From the NCBI GenBank assembly GCA_947643595.1, contig CANRWP010000001.1:62001-126000 (forward strand): a DNA stretch of 64,000 nucleotides, read 5' to 3'. The notes below the pieces were generated by a model, which was given only the letters and a program-made list of their open reading frames with translations, was not told the origin of the DNA and did not search any database. This document shows positions 1-10,103 of this stretch, piece by piece. The stretch comes from an uncultured bacterium (GTDB lineage Bacteria > Bacillota > Clostridia > Lachnospirales > Lachnospiraceae). The translations under genes and the position numbers were made by a program. How positions within the stretch are numbered: the stretch's first letter is position 1; the number at the start of each line of letters is the position of its first letter.

Positions 1-1050
1 AAGATTATGTTTGAAATTATTGTCCCGTTGTGGAGTCGATTGATTTTTACGGCTGTGTGTATCATTATGTTTCGCGGGATGATTTTGTATCCGTTGACGG
101 ATCTGTTTGGGCTTATGTGTATGTGTATTGCCATTTATTTTTATTTGATGCTGATGCAGGACAGGGTAAAGAAAAGAGCAGTGCGGGTACTATATGCGAT
201 AGGCATGGGTATGGCATTAGGGGGGGCATATTATGTCCGACCAGTCTATCTGATAACCTGGATTGCGTTTGCAGGAATTATGCTGTTTGAAGTAATCAGG
301 ACAAAAAAATGGATATTACTGTTTGGAGTGATTGGAATATTCCTTATAGCTATGCCGCAGGTATGTATTAACCATAAGCATTTTAATACATGGAGCCCTA
401 TGATTCAAACACAGCTGCACTTTGGAGAATCATTATATTTGAGTCAGCTGGAGTGGGGAGTCAGCATGCAGAAATATGAGACAAACATAGATGATACTGT
501 AGAAGATATCCCTGCCGGGATGGTTTTTGAGGATTTGACAGGAAAAGAAATTTTAGAAGAGGAGGGAGGAATAGATTCATATTTTTCATATGTTAGATTT
601 TGTTTTAGACATCTTGCAGATATGGCTTGCATCTACTTAAAGCATATATTTAATGGAATGGATATTGTATATCCGATGATTTATATAAAAAATGTATTCT
701 GTAATCGATTTGTTACGCAGCTGATAAACTATACATTAATATTTTTTGGTATAGAAGGATTGTTATTTTTTATAAAGAAAAAGTGCTGGAATCGTTTGAT
801 AGTAAGCATGGCTGTTACTTATTGTCTTCCAATTTTATTGGTGGTACCGACAGCGGTTGAAACGCGGTTTTTTGTAGGAGCGCATATAGTTTTATATTTG
901 TTTGGGGTAGCAGCATTGACAAATCGGGACTGGTGGAATAAATTTGTGCTGTATAAGTGGAAAAAAGTGGGGATTTATATCTTGTTTCTTGGAATTTGTT
1001 TTCTTTTAAACAGTCAAACATTTAATTGTTATGGCATTCCGCTTTGGTAA
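1..1050 (+). CDS. GT-C-like polytopic membrane protein, 5' end outside the window
   Basis: This is an open frame from the window edge. The first Met is at base 7, but no ribosome binding site can be seen and the frame is open to base 1, so the gene probably begins upstream. The roughly 347 visible residues form about eight hydrophobic segments with basic loops (for example RTKKW and KKKCW). The pattern of YPLTDLFG followed by a VRPVY loop resembles the middle and C-terminal part of polyprenol-phosphate-dependent GT-C glycosyltransferases, which usually exceed 450 residues and carry their acidic catalytic loop near the N-terminus. That part is missing here. A role in surface polysaccharide or glycolipid synthesis is inference. 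The gene is AT-rich compared with what follows. Confidence 0.6.
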   Translation, partial: KIMFEIIVPLWSRLIFTAVCIIMFRGMILYPLTDLFGLMCMCIAIYFYLMLMQDRVKKRAVRVLYAIGMGMALGGAYYVRPVYLITWIAFAGIMLFEVIRTKKWILLFGVIGIFLIAMPQVCINHKHFNTWSPMIQTQLHFGESLYLSQLEWGVSMQKYETNIDDTVEDIPAGMVFEDLTGKEILEEEGGIDSYFSYVRFCFRHLADMACIYLKHIFNGMDIVYPMIYIKNVFCNRFVTQLINYTLIFFGIEGLLFFIKKKCWNRLIVSMAVTYCLPILLVVPTAVETRFFVGAHIVLYLFGVAALTNRDWWNKFVLYKWKKVGIYILFLGICFLLNSQTFNCYGIPLW

Positions 1051-1097
1051 AAAATTTAAAAGTACAGTTTATATTTAGAGAAAAGGGAGAAGAAATT

Positions 1098-1622
1098 TTG
1101 CTTAGAAAGTTGAAAAGGAAAGATGCTGCCGGAATGTTGGAGTGGATGCATGACCCGGAGGTTCAAAAGGGTCTTCGAATGAATGCGTTAGAGAAAACAG
1201 AGGAAGATGCAATTAAATTTATTGAAGAGGCAACGACTGAACCGGTAGAAGGGGGCAGTGTGCATTTTGCAATAGTGAATGAAAGCGATCAGTATGAAGG
1301 TACAATCAGTTTAAAAAACTTTAATTTTCAGGCAGGAAATGCGGAATATGCGATTTGCCTTAGAAGCAGCGCTCAACATAAAGGGGCAGCTGCCCAGGCG
1401 ACAAAGGAAATACTGAAGCTTGCATTTCAGAAATATAACCTGGAGAGAGTTTATTTAAGTGTTTTGTCAGATAATATGAAAGCTCTTCAAATGTATGAAA
1501 AAGCCGGATTTATTTATGAAGGCGAGCTCAGACGGCACTTGTTTTTAAACGGTGAATATAAAAATTTAAAATGTTATAGTATGTTAAAAGAAGAATATCA
1601 AAAACTGCTTGAACAGAAATGA
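1098..1622 (+). CDS. GNAT-family N-acetyltransferase (RimJ/RimL-like)
   Basis: The protein has 174 residues and a single acetyltransferase fold of the RimJ/RimL type, which moves an acetyl group from acetyl-CoA to an amine on a protein, antibiotic or sugar. The acetyl-CoA loop is around residues 93-98 (QHKGAA, a weaker form of the usual Q/RxxGxG/A). The family C-terminal motif, with an Asn followed by ALQMYEKAGF, lies near residues 126-138. I chose the TTG start at 1098 because AAAAGGGAG lies just upstream and the fold begins there with LLRKLKRKDA. The upstream ATG at 1026 has no ribosome binding site and would overlap the previous gene. WbbJ-like or nucleotide-sugar acetylation is possible given the neighbour, but the substrate is unknown. 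Confidence 0.8.
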   Translation: MLRKLKRKDAAGMLEWMHDPEVQKGLRMNALEKTEEDAIKFIEEATTEPVEGGSVHFAIVNESDQYEGTISLKNFNFQAGNAEYAICLRSSAQHKGAAAQATKEILKLAFQKYNLERVYLSVLSDNMKALQMYEKAGFIYEGELRRHLFLNGEYKNLKCYSMLKEEYQKLLEQK

Positions 1623-1625
1623 TAA

Positions 1626-3140
<1,515 letters not shown>

Positions 3141-3145
3141 GCGGG

Positions 3146-3829
3146 ATGTATTTTTATATCATGGCTTTTCAGATCGTCTGTATTTTGGTTTCCGGGATCT
3201 GCCTGTACCTTGCCGCATCCGGGGAGGAATTCCGCAGAGAAAAATGCGGTATGCCTGTCTTATCCATACTTTGCGGCATTTTTCTGATGGAGATGAGTTA
3301 TGGATTCTATTTGCAGGCGACGGCGATGGCAGGGCTGCAGACGGCGGAGAAGATATGCCTTTTGGGCAAGCTGTTTACGGCGGTCGGCCTGTTTGTGACA
3401 TGTGTGTCATTGTCGGGCAAGGACAGTGGGATTGTGAAGGCGTCGGCCGGCATTCTGGGATTGACGGCAGCAGTATTTTTCTTTTTCGATAATTTTTTCA
3501 GGCTTCTCTATATTGAACAGGAATTTTTGCAGAACCAGTATTTCTATTATATAGAGACGGAACTGACAGGAATGGGAGAAATCTTTTATTTGGCGCTGCG
3601 ATGCGCGCCGCTTTTGGGAGTGTTGTGGTTTATTTTCTGGAAAAAGGAGAAAATGCCGGCCGAAAAATGGTTTTTGGCGGCGGTGCTTTTTTTATGGACG
3701 GTTTCGGCATTGTGCCGGGATAGAGCATTTTTACGGCACTATGATGCGGATATGCCGGTAGGGGCTGCCCTTTGTGTCTGTATGGTAATTTTTGTGGCGT
3801 GGAAAACAAAAAGGGTGTATACTGAGTAA
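3146..3829 (+). CDS. Uncharacterised membrane protein with about seven TM segments
   Basis: I do not recognise a named family. The 227 residues contain about seven hydrophobic segments joined by short loops, for example residues 1-22, 33-52, 60-82, 88-106, 135-155, 165-182 and 195-215. Topology and length resemble the N-terminal 7-TM sensor module of some histidine kinases, but no kinase, GGDEF or other output domain follows. The start ATG at 3146 has GGAGG at 3131-3135, inside the end of glpK. A longer in-frame reading from 3047 would overlap glpK by 94 bases and lacks a ribosome binding site. Co-transcription with glpK and the aminotransferase is likely from spacing only. Confidence 0.6.
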   Translation: MYFYIMAFQIVCILVSGICLYLAASGEEFRREKCGMPVLSILCGIFLMEMSYGFYLQATAMAGLQTAEKICLLGKLFTAVGLFVTCVSLSGKDSGIVKASAGILGLTAAVFFFFDNFFRLLYIEQEFLQNQYFYYIETELTGMGEIFYLALRCAPLLGVLWFIFWKKEKMPAEKWFLAAVLFLWTVSALCRDRAFLRHYDADMPVGAALCVCMVIFVAWKTKRVYTE

Positions 3830-3867
3830 TATTGAAATTCATAAATGATAAAAGAAAGGAATATAAT

Positions 3868-5055
3868 ATGCTGGTACAGAAGTATAGAGATATGTTAGGT
3901 AATAAATCGGTGATCCGTTCCCTCTCGGAGTTTGCGACGGCGAGAGGGAAGGAGATTGGTTATGAGAATGTGTTTGATTACAGTCTGGGGAACCCCTCTG
4001 TGCCTGTACCGCAGGAATTTACGGATGTGATGATCAGATTGCTGCAGGAAAAGAATCCGATGGAACTGCACGGCTACAGTCCAAGTCTGGGAATAACTTC
4101 CGTCAGGGAAAAGATCGCAGCGTCTCTGGAGAGGCGTTTCGGACTCCCCTATCGGGCGGAGCACATCTTTCCCACATCCGGTGCTGCGGGGGCGATCGCT
4201 CATGCGGTGCGATGCGTGACAGAGCCGGACGATGAGGTATTGACCTTTGCACCCTATTTTCCGGAGTACGGACCGTATATCAATCTGACAGGAGCAAAAT
4301 TGAAAGTCGTCCCGGCGGATACAAAGAACTTTCAGATCCATTTTGAAGCCTTTGCGGAGATGCTCACTGAGAAAGTGATGGCGGTGTTGATCAACACGCC
4401 GAATAACCCCTCCGGCGCAGTATATTCCACAGAGACGATAAAGAAGCTGGCGGAGATCTTGAGAGAAAAATCAAAACAGTACGGTCATGAGATATATCTG
4501 ATTTCCGATGAACCCTACCGTGAGATTTTATTTGAAGGGGTGGATGCGCCGTATGTGGCGGCATATTACGAAAATACTTTAACCTGTTATTCCTTCTCAA
4601 AGTCGCTGTCCCTGCCGGGAGAGCGTATCGGTTATGTGGCGGTGAATCCCGCCTGTGAGGACGCGGCTGCGATCGTGCAGATGTGCGGGCAGATTTCCAG
4701 AGGAACAGGGCATAATTGTCCGTCCTCGATTATCCAGCTGGCGGTGGCAGAGACGATAGACATGACAGCCGATCTGTCCGTCTATGAGACGAACATGAAG
4801 ATTCTGTACAGGGAACTGACAGACCTTGGCTTTACCTGTACAAAGCCCGGAGGAACATTCTATATTTTCCCGAAGGCGCTGGAGGAGGACGCGGTGTCTT
4901 TCTGCAATAAAGCGCTGAAATACGATCTGATTCTCGTGCCCAGCGACAGTTTTGGATGTCCGGGATTTTTCAGGATGGCATACTGTATCGATACGGAGAA
5001 GGTGGAGCGCTCACTGCCCGCGCTGAGAAAGTTTGTGGAACGGGAGTACAGATAA
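3868..5055 (+). CDS. Pyridoxal-phosphate-dependent class I aminotransferase
   Basis: This is a fold-type I aminotransferase of 395 residues, close to the aspartate aminotransferase group. The PLP Schiff-base lysine is in YSFSKSLSLPGERIGYV at about residue 245. The cofactor-contacting NTPNNPSG is near residues 176-183 and SDEPYR near 213-218. A conserved Arg near the C-terminus would bind the substrate carboxylate. It likely moves amino groups between an amino acid such as aspartate and 2-oxoglutarate, but the amino donor cannot be fixed from sequence. ATG 3868 is preceded by GAAAGGA at seven bases; an earlier in-frame ATG at 3832 has no such site. uppP follows after 22 bases. Confidence 0.88.
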   Translation: MLVQKYRDMLGNKSVIRSLSEFATARGKEIGYENVFDYSLGNPSVPVPQEFTDVMIRLLQEKNPMELHGYSPSLGITSVREKIAASLERRFGLPYRAEHIFPTSGAAGAIAHAVRCVTEPDDEVLTFAPYFPEYGPYINLTGAKLKVVPADTKNFQIHFEAFAEMLTEKVMAVLINTPNNPSGAVYSTETIKKLAEILREKSKQYGHEIYLISDEPYREILFEGVDAPYVAAYYENTLTCYSFSKSLSLPGERIGYVAVNPACEDAAAIVQMCGQISRGTGHNCPSSIIQLAVAETIDMTADLSVYETNMKILYRELTDLGFTCTKPGGTFYIFPKALEEDAVSFCNKALKYDLILVPSDSFGCPGFFRMAYCIDTEKVERSLPALRKFVEREYR

Positions 5056-5077
5056 AAGTAATTGGAAGGAGTAATCT

Positions 5078-5905
5078 ATGCTTGACATTTTAAAGGCCGT
5101 ATTATTCGGCATTGTAGAAGGAATCACGGAATGGCTTCCGATCAGCAGCACGGGTCATATGATCCTGGTGGAAGAATTTGTAAAGATGAACGTGTCGGAG
5201 GAGTTCTGGAATCTGTTTCTGGTGGTCATTCAGCTGGGAGCTATTATGGCGGTGGTGCTCCTGTTCTGGAAAAAGATATGGCCTTTCGGCAAAAAGAAAA
5301 AGAGCGGCAAATTTTATATAAAGACGGATATCATTATGTTGTGGTTAAAGATAGTCGTAGCGTGCGTGCCGGCGGCGATCGTGGGCGTACTTTTTGATGA
5401 TAAGCTGGATGAACTCTTTTATCACCCCTGGTGCGTGGCGATCGCACTGATCGTGTTCGGTATCGCTTTTATTATCATAGAAAACAGGAATAAACATATG
5501 ACGCCGCGCATAACAAAGTTAAAGGACATCAGTTTTCAGACAGCTGCGCTGATAGGGGTATTCCAGCTTATCGCGGCGATTTTCCCGGGAACTTCCCGTT
5601 CGGGGGCAACTATTGTGGGGGCTCTGCTGATCGGGGTATCCAGGACCGTGGCGGCGGAATTTACATTTTTCCTGGCGATTCCGGTTATGTTTGGGGCAAG
5701 CCTGTTGAAGATTATGAAGTTTGGCCTTGCTTTTACCGGAACGGAACTGGTGCTGCTGGTGGTCGGTATGGTGGTGGCATTTTTGGTATCCATGCTGGTG
5801 ATCCGTTTCCTGATGGGTTATATCAGAAAACATGATTTCAAAGTCTTCGGATGGTACAGGATTGTCCTCGGAGCAACGGTTTTACTATATTTTGCGTTAA
5901 AATAA
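5078..5905 (+). CDS. uppP: Undecaprenyl-diphosphatase (UppP/BacA)
   Basis: UppP is an integral membrane phosphatase that removes a phosphate from undecaprenyl diphosphate, recycling the lipid carrier of peptidoglycan and wall polymers. Overexpression in other species gives bacitracin tolerance. The 275 residues carry both family signatures: EGITEWLPISSTGH at residues 14-27, with the catalytic Glu and Ser/His region, and PGTSRSG at 170-176. About eight hydrophobic segments are visible. The length is standard. A ribosome binding site (GGAAGGAG) precedes ATG 5078. The gene is followed by a promoter-like sequence, so it probably ends the upstream transcription unit, although no clear terminator is seen after it. 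Confidence 0.96.
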   Translation: MLDILKAVLFGIVEGITEWLPISSTGHMILVEEFVKMNVSEEFWNLFLVVIQLGAIMAVVLLFWKKIWPFGKKKKSGKFYIKTDIIMLWLKIVVACVPAAIVGVLFDDKLDELFYHPWCVAIALIVFGIAFIIIENRNKHMTPRITKLKDISFQTAALIGVFQLIAAIFPGTSRSGATIVGALLIGVSRTVAAEFTFFLAIPVMFGASLLKIMKFGLAFTGTELVLLVVGMVVAFLVSMLVIRFLMGYIRKHDFKVFGWYRIVLGATVLLYFALK

Positions 5906-5907
5906 AG

Positions 5908-5936
5908 TTGACAAACAGTATGTATGGGTATAGACT
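5908..5936 (+). promoter_or_regulatory. Sigma-A-type promoter for the DUF6465 gene
   Basis: TTGACA (5908-5913) is followed after 17 bases by TAGACT (5931-5936). This would give a leader of about 90 bases before the ATG at 6035. The leader contains an inverted pair AGCGAT/ATCGCT (5961-5966 and 5992-5997) followed by CTTTT, which could fold into a weak hairpin. Confidence 0.6.
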
Positions 5937-6034
5937 GAGAACGGTATGATATTTTTCTGAAGCGATATGCGGTTATGCGCTGTTTACACAGATCGCTCTT
6001 TTACTATTGAAGCAGCGCAGGAATGAGGTAGATT

Positions 6035-6487
6035 ATGGAAGAGACCAAAAAGACGACAGCGACGGCAAAAAAGACAGCATTGAAAGAAACAGCAAAAGAT
6101 ACAGCAAAAAAGGCAGTTGAGGCGGCGGCTCCCGCAGCCAAGGCAGTAAAAGAGGCGGCGGCGCCTGCGGCGAAAGCGGTAAAGGAAGCGGCGGCTCCTG
6201 CAGCAAAGGCAGTGAAGAAGGAAGCGGCAAAGGCAAAAACTGCGGTAAAGAAAGCGGCACCGAAGAAAGCGGCAGTGAAGAAAGAAGTTGAGACAACGGT
6301 CAGCGTACAGTTCTCCGGCAAGTCCTACACGACACAGGAACTGGTTGCGATCGCGAAGGACGTGTGGAAGTATGACTTAAAGCAGAAGGTTTCCGACTTC
6401 AAGAGTGTGGAGCTGTACGTGAAGCCCGAGGAGAATCAGGCTTACTATGTTATCAATGGAGAGCATACGGGAAGCTTCTTTATCTAA
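6035..6487 (+). CDS. DUF6465 family protein with histone-H1-like Ala/Lys-rich N-terminus
   Basis: The protein has 150 residues in two parts. Residues 1-87 are almost only Ala, Lys, Pro, Glu, Thr and Val, and include three 11-residue tandem units. This makes a very basic, probably extended or helical tail similar in composition to histone H1 tails and other bacterial DNA-binding tails. Residues 88-150 form a compact domain (TTVSVQF ... VELYVKPEENQAYYVING) that matches the DUF6465 family found mostly in Lachnospiraceae. Function is not established. Nucleic-acid binding through the tail is inference from charge. It stands alone between its own promoter and a strong terminator. The GGAATGAGGTAG segment before the ATG may serve as ribosome binding site. 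Confidence 0.8.
   Translation: MEETKKTTATAKKTALKETAKDTAKKAVEAAAPAAKAVKEAAAPAAKAVKEAAAPAAKAVKKEAAKAKTAVKKAAPKKAAVKKEVETTVSVQFSGKSYTTQELVAIAKDVWKYDLKQKVSDFKSVELYVKPEENQAYYVINGEHTGSFFI
6122..6220 (+). repeat. Three 33-bp tandem coding repeats (AAAPAAKAVKE units)
   Basis: Three consecutive units encode AAAPAAKAVKE, AAAPAAKAVKE and AAAPAAKAVKK at residues 30-62. The DNA copies differ mostly at third codon positions, so the peptide rather than the DNA appears conserved. Copy number may vary between strains. Confidence 0.85.
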
Positions 6488-6538
6488 AGGATGGCAAGCA
6501 GCGGCTATTGTGTTAAAACAAAACATATTATGGTATAG

Positions 6539-6578
6539 AAAACCGGGAAGAATAATAGAGATGTCTTTCCGGTTTTTC
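6539..6578 (+). terminator. Rho-independent terminator after the DUF6465 gene
   Basis: A 13-bp stem pairs AAAACCGGGAAGA (6539-6551) with TCTTTCCGGTTTT (6564-6576), with one G-U pair and a 12-base loop. It is followed by a short T run. Confidence 0.8.
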
Positions 6579-6602
6579 TGTTGTATCAAATGTTGGCACA
6601 GC

Positions 6603-6631
6603 TTGTACATTTTTGGTCAGCATGATAAAAT
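6603..6631 (+). promoter_or_regulatory. Promoter for the yesN-yesM sensing operon
   Basis: TTGTAC (6603-6608) and TAAAAT (6626-6631) are separated by 17 bases. The predicted transcript starts near 6638, about 60 bases before the GTG start of the response regulator. It sits just after the DUF6465 terminator, so this is a clean operon start. Confidence 0.65.
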
Positions 6632-6700
6632 TAAGACAATAATGATCGGAAAAATTTGAGTAAACAGTAGAACTCTGCATTGGAAAGGGGGAGATTCGGG

Positions 6701-8320
6701 GTGAGCTTATATCGCATTATGCTGGTGGATGACGAGGAGGAAGTCCGCAAAGCCATGATCCGCAAGATGGACTGGGAAAAGTTGGGCTTCACGGTGGCAG
6801 GGGATGCCGAAAACGGTGAGGATGCGCTGGAGAAGCTGGAGCAGCTGGAACCGGATGTTGTGATGACGGATATCCGAATGCCGTACATGGACGGGCTGAC
6901 ACTGGTCGCCCGGATCCGGGAGAAATATCCTTCTATTAAGATTCTTATTTTTTCCGGCTACGACGATTTTGAATACGCAAAACAGGCAATAAAGTACAGG
7001 GTGACGGAGTACATTCTGAAACCGGTCAACGGTGAAGAGCTGGCGGAGATTCTGAGACGGGTGAGAATCAGTCTGGATGAAGAGATCGAAGAGCGGCGCA
7101 ATATCAGTATGCTTCAGAAAAGCTATGAAGATTCTCTGCCGATGTTGAGAGAGGTGTTTTTAAACGACCTGGTGAGCCGTGGCGCGGATATATCCGCCAT
7201 GGCGCCGAAACTCAGGGAGTATGGCGTTGATATTCTGGACGCCCGCAAATGGCTGGCGGCAGTGATCCATGTGGAGCGCATGGAACAGGCGGAGGGGCAG
7301 GAACTTTTCCGGCATCAGGAACTGATTCCTATCTCCGTGAGAAAATTGGTGGAGGACCATCTGAAAACCTTTGGGAGGTTTACCGTGTTCAATTCCGCGG
7401 AGGGGATCACGCTGATCGCGGCGGTGGATGGAGACAATTCGGAGACCGGATTGATCAACCTTCTGGATGATATCTGCAAGGAGAGCAGGCGTATGCTGGG
7501 GGTTTCCATTACGGTCGGCGTGGGACACAGCTGCGATACGCTGCAGGAGATCAGCCGTTCCTACCAGACGGCGGTGGACGCGCTGGGATACCGGGCCATC
7601 GTGGGCGGCGGCAGAACGATCTACATCAACGATGTGGAGCCTGTGAACCGGGGAAAACTGCAGTTTGAGACCAAGGAGGAGGCGGAGCTGACGGCAGTCA
7701 TCAAATTCGGGACGGAGGATCAGATCGGGGATATGCTGCGGGGTTTTGCGGCCCGCATGGATGACGCGAAGGTCCACGCCAACCAGTATCAGGTCTATAT
7801 GCTGACTATTGTGAACTGTCTGATCCGATTGATGCAGCAGTATGACCTGAAAATGAGCGATATGTTCGACTCGGAAGAGCACTATGCGGATATTATAAAA
7901 AGGATATGCCGCAGGGAAAGTTTTGCGGAGGAGATGATCCCCATGGCATGCCGCATGAACGAAGCGCTGAATCAGGCGAGGGATAACACCACAAGGAAGG
8001 TGATCGTGGAGGCGAAGGAATATATTCAGGAAAACTTTGCGGATCCGGAGCTGTCCGTGGACGTGCTCTGCCGTTACCTGCACATGAGCCCTGCCTATTT
8101 CTCCACTGTCTTTAAGAAGGAGACAGGACAGACCTATGTCAATTATCTGACGGAAGTGCGCCTGCAGAAGGCGGAGGAACTGCTGGAAAAGACGGACGAT
8201 AAAACCTATGAGATCGCGCAGAAAGTAGGCTATCAGGAACAGAATTATTTCAGCTACGTGTTTAAGAAGCGGTACGGCGTATCGCCCACGAAATACAGAG
8301 GAACCAGAGGAAATGGATAG
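6701..8320 (+). CDS. YesN-type response regulator, receiver plus AraC HTH
   Basis: This is a cytoplasmic DNA-binding response regulator of 539 residues. The receiver domain covers about residues 3-120, with acidic pocket D10/D11, phospho-acceptor D57 in MTDIRMPYMDG, S85 and K107 (YILKPVN). A long middle region of about 300 residues resembles the YesN/AraC-group linker. An AraC-type double helix-turn-helix fills about residues 435-535 (ends with GVSPTKYRG). The start is GTG 6701, seven bases after GAAAGGGGGAG. It overlaps the kinase gene by eight bases, so the two are translationally coupled and surely partners. The likely target is the downstream mgl promoter at 12124, judged from position only. 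Confidence 0.9.
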   Translation: MSLYRIMLVDDEEEVRKAMIRKMDWEKLGFTVAGDAENGEDALEKLEQLEPDVVMTDIRMPYMDGLTLVARIREKYPSIKILIFSGYDDFEYAKQAIKYRVTEYILKPVNGEELAEILRRVRISLDEEIEERRNISMLQKSYEDSLPMLREVFLNDLVSRGADISAMAPKLREYGVDILDARKWLAAVIHVERMEQAEGQELFRHQELIPISVRKLVEDHLKTFGRFTVFNSAEGITLIAAVDGDNSETGLINLLDDICKESRRMLGVSITVGVGHSCDTLQEISRSYQTAVDALGYRAIVGGGRTIYINDVEPVNRGKLQFETKEEAELTAVIKFGTEDQIGDMLRGFAARMDDAKVHANQYQVYMLTIVNCLIRLMQQYDLKMSDMFDSEEHYADIIKRICRRESFAEEMIPMACRMNEALNQARDNTTRKVIVEAKEYIQENFADPELSVDVLCRYLHMSPAYFSTVFKKETGQTYVNYLTEVRLQKAEELLEKTDDKTYEIAQKVGYQEQNYFSYVFKKRYGVSPTKYRGTRGNG

Positions 8321-10103
8321 AGGGATATGGACCGGATTGTGGAAAAGGGTCAGTATCCGGTATACAATATTTATTTATTTTACCGTCAGCGCACTGGTGG
8401 CAATGCTGCTTGGCGGTGTGGCGCTCTATGAGCAGATGTCAAGACAGCTTGCGGCGACGGTGCAGGAGGAGAGTCAGGCAGTGCTCAGCCAGGTGAATCG
8501 TTCGGTGGACTCCTATCTCAGAACCATTATGAAATTGTCGGACAGTCTCTATTACGGCGTCATAAAAAATGCGGATCTCTGGACGGAGGAAGTCAACGAT
8601 CAGATCACGCTCCTGTATGACAATAACAAAGACAGTATAGCGAATATCGCCCTTTTTTCTCAGGAGGGGGAGCTTCTGGAGGCGGTGCCCGCAGCGCGCA
8701 TAAAGACCGGTTTTGACGTGACGCAGGAGGAGTGGTTCGACAACACGCTGGAGCGGACGGACAATCTGCATTTTACAACGCCCCATGTACAGTATATCTT
8801 CGACAATAAGGAGCAGCAGTACAGGTGGGTGATCACCCTCACCCGCGCGGTGGAGATCACCCACGGGACATCCACGGAGCAGGGAATCCTGTTGATCGAT
8901 ATCCGTTACAGCAGCTTACAACAGATACTGGAGGATATCTCTATCGGCAACCAGGGATACCTCTATATGATCGGCAGCGATGGGGAGCTGATCTATCACC
9001 CGCAGATGCAGCTCATTGAGACGGGACAGATGAGTGAGAATATCTCGGCCGCGATAGAGTACAGAGACGGGAATTACCATGAGGAATATAAGGGGGAGAG
9101 CCGCAATGTCAGTGTGAAATCGGTGGGATATACGGGCTGGAAACTTCTGAGTGTCACACCGGAGAAGGGACTGTCGCTGAGCAACTTAAAGATGCGTCTC
9201 TTCGTGGCCTTTGTGGCGGCCGCCTTTCTGTTTGTGCTGGTGATGATCAACGCATTCATCTCTTCCCGCATCACGAATCCGATCCAGGAGCTGGAGAAAT
9301 CGGTCAACGCCATTGAGGCGGGGGAGCTGGACACGGAGGTTTACACCGGCGGTTCCTACGAGATCGAGCATCTGGGCCGCTCTATCGGTGATATGGCAAA
9401 GCGGATCAAGGCGTTGATGCAGGACATTGTGGCGGAGCATGAATCCAAGCGGAAGAGCGAGTTTGATACCCTGCAGTCCCAGATCAATCCGCACTTTCTG
9501 TACAATACGCTGGATATCATCGTATGGATGATCGAGAATGAGCGGAGACAGGAGGCGGTCAAGGTGGTGACGGCACTCGCCAGGTTTTTCCGTATAAGCC
9601 TCAGCAAAGGAAAGAGTATTATTACAGTGCGCGATGAGCTGGAGCACGTGCGAAACTATCTGACGATCCAGCAGATGCGGTTCAAAAATAAGTTTATCTA
9701 TGAGATTGAAGCGGGGGAGGACGTGATGGATCTTGCCTGTCTGAAGTTGATGTTGCAGCCCCTTGTGGAAAATGCGATCTATCACGGTATGGAATTTATG
9801 GATGGTGACGGTGAGATCCATGTGCGGGTCAAAAAAGAGCAGGGAGAGCTGTGGCTTGAAGTCTGTGATAACGGGCTGGGAATGACAGCGGAGCAGGTGG
9901 AAAATCTTCTCAGCGAGAAGCCGCAGGCATCCTCCCGCCGGGGCTCCGGGATCGGTGTGAAAAATGTGAACGAACGGATCCGGCTGTATTTCGGGGAGGC
10001 GTACGGCCTTGTGATCGAGTCGGAACCGGATGAGGGAACCGTTATCCGCTGCCATCTGCCTGCGGAAATTTATACGGAGACGATGGAGAAGGATCAGACA
10101 TGA
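8313..10103 (+). CDS. YesM/LytS-type sensor histidine kinase
   Basis: The 596-residue membrane kinase has TM1 at about residues 17-37, an extracellular sensor region of about 250 residues that looks like a double-Cache fold, TM2 at about 293-315, a HAMP linker to about 368, a His_kinase domain with phospho-acceptor H394 in QINPHFLYN, and a HATPase_c domain with the N-box PLVENAIYHG and G-box GSGIGVKN. This is the Yes/Lyt kinase class, which pairs with AraC-type regulators in carbohydrate loci. Here it is followed at once by two sugar-binding proteins, suggesting that it senses a ligand-loaded receptor rather than, or in addition to, free sugar. That coupling is inference from gene order. Confidence 0.9.
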   Translation: MDRGIWTGLWKRVSIRYTIFIYFTVSALVAMLLGGVALYEQMSRQLAATVQEESQAVLSQVNRSVDSYLRTIMKLSDSLYYGVIKNADLWTEEVNDQITLLYDNNKDSIANIALFSQEGELLEAVPAARIKTGFDVTQEEWFDNTLERTDNLHFTTPHVQYIFDNKEQQYRWVITLTRAVEITHGTSTEQGILLIDIRYSSLQQILEDISIGNQGYLYMIGSDGELIYHPQMQLIETGQMSENISAAIEYRDGNYHEEYKGESRNVSVKSVGYTGWKLLSVTPEKGLSLSNLKMRLFVAFVAAAFLFVLVMINAFISSRITNPIQELEKSVNAIEAGELDTEVYTGGSYEIEHLGRSIGDMAKRIKALMQDIVAEHESKRKSEFDTLQSQINPHFLYNTLDIIVWMIENERRQEAVKVVTALARFFRISLSKGKSIITVRDELEHVRNYLTIQQMRFKNKFIYEIEAGEDVMDLACLKLMLQPLVENAIYHGMEFMDGDGEIHVRVKKEQGELWLEVCDNGLGMTAEQVENLLSEKPQASSRRGSGIGVKNVNERIRLYFGEAYGLVIESEPDEGTVIRCHLPAEIYTETMEKDQT

